Shown one piece after another: positions 62,994-64,000 of a stretch of 64,000 bases of DNA (the first letter of the stretch is position 1; the number at the start of each line of letters is the position of its first letter). The notes beneath the pieces were generated by a model. It worked only from the letters and a program-made list of their open reading frames with translations. It ran no database searches and was not told the DNA's origin. Position numbers and translations under genes: made by a program. Origin of the DNA: Rhizobiaceae bacterium (GTDB lineage: Bacteria > Pseudomonadota > Alphaproteobacteria > Rhizobiales > Rhizobiaceae); NCBI GenBank assembly GCA_019635775.1, contig JAHBYU010000011.1, positions 112,577 through 176,576 of the forward strand, in the 5' to 3' direction.

Positions 62994-63949
62994 CTTAAAT
63001 AGCTGAAATTGCTGCGCTTTTATCGTTTCGACGCCAAAAAAGTTATTTGTGATCGATCCTCAAATAAGCGAAATCACTAGCCAATCCGGGGAAACGTCAT
63101 GTCAAATAAGGGCTTTCCGCAGCAGTGGTCGTTCTTTGGGCGCGTCCTTCCAGAGCGAGTGGGGCTTACCTTCAACCTACCGGGTCTGACTGGAAATGTG
63201 CCCGACCTCAATGTTTCGTTCAAAATGGTGGCCCATATCCACTCGTCACAAATCGTTGCCCGTATAGAACTGCTGCACGGTGAGCCTGACATCTACACCT
63301 TGCGGAATCTTGTTGAAGGCGTTGTCCGCTCCAACCTCGATTTGATCGGATTTCTGCAGGGTATCAGTCTTGATGTCGAAATCGTCTCCTGTGCCTCGCT
63401 GGATGGAGATTGGCAGATATTCGGAGCGGAGGTACCGTTTCTATATGACTACAGCGCCAATGTGCACAGCGAGATCGATCAGGCTTTTCTTAAAAAGGTT
63501 CTGTCCGACAGCACTGTAGAAATTATGCTGTCTGACTATCGAGAGGCGATGCGAGTCCCATTACAGACAGGCTTCTTTTGCTACCGCTCAGTTGAAGCCT
63601 GTATGCAATCGTTTCGTGACAACGGGACAAAGTCAAAGGAAGCTGGTTGGGAGGCGTTGCGAACCAGTCTCAATGTTGACCGGACAGCAATAAATATCAT
63701 CAAAGAACATGCCGATTGGGCCCGACATGGCGAGGTTGGTTTCATCATCTCAGACCAGCGCAAAACTGTGCTTTCGATTATCAACGAAATTATTCGGAGA
63801 TACCTTGAGTTTGTATTCCACGATCGACAACCCCTTGCCCTCTCAGACTATCCGTTGCTGAATTCTGCCCCAGTGGCAGAACAAGCGGCGCCGCTCGTTG
63901 CTCACAGCTGAGGGCGTTCTAACGTCGCCCCCTACTCAACAGCAGGATT
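62994..63949. mobile_element. ~1-kb integrase-less segment between two attachment copies
   Basis: Bounded by the middle copy and the copy identical to the tRNA. It holds one gene and short flanks. It could be the remnant of an older element, or a passenger that moves with the adjacent prophage. Confidence 0.65.
63099..63911 (+). CDS. 270-aa unknown protein, possible HEPN-like C-terminus
   Basis: Starts MSNKGFPQQWSFFGRVLPER, preceded by GGGGAAA. Visibly more AT-rich than its neighbours, which suggests transfer. The N-terminal half is beta-rich (FKMVAHIHSSQIVARIELLH), the C-terminal half is all-helical (CYRSVEACMQSFRDNGTKSK, RTAINIIKEHADWARHGEVG, RKTVLSIINEIIRRYLEFVF). The last pattern recalls HEPN-type helical domains of defence proteins, but this is only a visual resemblance. 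It is the only gene between two attachment copies. Confidence 0.6.
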   Translation: MSNKGFPQQWSFFGRVLPERVGLTFNLPGLTGNVPDLNVSFKMVAHIHSSQIVARIELLHGEPDIYTLRNLVEGVVRSNLDLIGFLQGISLDVEIVSCASLDGDWQIFGAEVPFLYDYSANVHSEIDQAFLKKVLSDSTVEIMLSDYREAMRVPLQTGFFCYRSVEACMQSFRDNGTKSKEAGWEALRTSLNVDRTAINIIKEHADWARHGEVGFIISDQRKTVLSIINEIIRRYLEFVFHDRQPLALSDYPLLNSAPVAEQAAPLVAHS

Positions 63950-63995
63950 TTCGTAATGATGGGGTCGCGTGTTCGAGTCACGCAAGCGGCACCAG
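63950..63995 (+). repeat. attR: 46-bp copy identical to the tRNA 3' half
   Basis: Exact repeat of 43238-43283, including CCA and one further base. It marks the outer right border of the whole mobile region. Confidence 0.93.
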
Positions 63996-64000
63996 CTACA

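Overview
The window looks like the chromosome of a high-GC alphaproteobacterium of the Hyphomicrobiales (Rhizobiales), probably a Mesorhizobium/Phyllobacteriaceae-type organism. Supporting signs are a GcrA cell-cycle regulator, a PodJ-like polarity protein, a class I lysyl-tRNA synthetase, a ligase-associated DNA repair cluster, a LuxR/LuxI pair and a ThuA/ThuB-like sugar module. No species assignment is possible from the sequence alone.

Positions 1-43206 are mostly ordinary chromosome. In order they carry: an arginine block on the minus strand (argD-argF-hslO plus a methyltransferase); gcrA, preceded by five GANTC sites; a secreted Lys/His/Gly-rich protein built from three families of tandem repeats and apparently split by a one-base frameshift; phoU and phoR without the usual pst genes, divergent from ppk2; a membrane glycosyltransferase; a quorum-sensing operon in which a crotonase-family enzyme is translationally coupled to the AHL synthase; an orphan solute-binding protein; a TerB-like gene; lysK; a nuclease-like protein with an S24-type regulator; a five-gene fatty-acid beta-oxidation operon with a MerR regulator and a perfect 13-bp inverted-repeat operator; podJ; a TSUP permease pair; a four-gene DNA-repair module (PdeM, Lhr-like helicase, exonuclease, ATP-dependent ligase) split by a TPR methyltransferase; a repeat-containing membrane protein; and an oxidoreductase/ThuA pair.

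Positions 43207-63995 are a mobile region at a tRNA-Thr(CGT) gene. A prophage of about 19.7 kb (43284-62948) lies between the tRNA 3' end and a diverged second copy of that 3' end (62949-62993). A further ~1 kb segment (62994-63949) with a single unknown gene and no integrase is closed by a third copy that is identical to the tRNA. The prophage is podovirus-like: tyrosine integrase, two ribbon-helix-helix regulators around twin palindromic operators, a T7-type primase-helicase, a NusG paralogue, both terminase subunits, tail fibre, amidase endolysin, holin and overlapping spanins. Portal, capsid and tail genes are absent, and the large terminase gene runs directly into a truncated internal virion protein, so the phage is probably defective. 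Most phage genes are on the minus strand. Cargo-like genes lie on the plus strand between them: an XRE/HNH cassette, a 44-aa peptide, a glycosyltransferase-methyltransferase fusion, a small membrane protein and an HExxH protein. At the left end an operon of five tiny overlapping genes is controlled from a divergent, operator-rich promoter region shared with the XRE gene.

The parts of most interest are the tandem attachment structure with its compensatory T-stem changes, the tiny-gene/XRE switch, the cargo genes, the frameshifted repeat protein and the AHL synthase-crotonase coupling.
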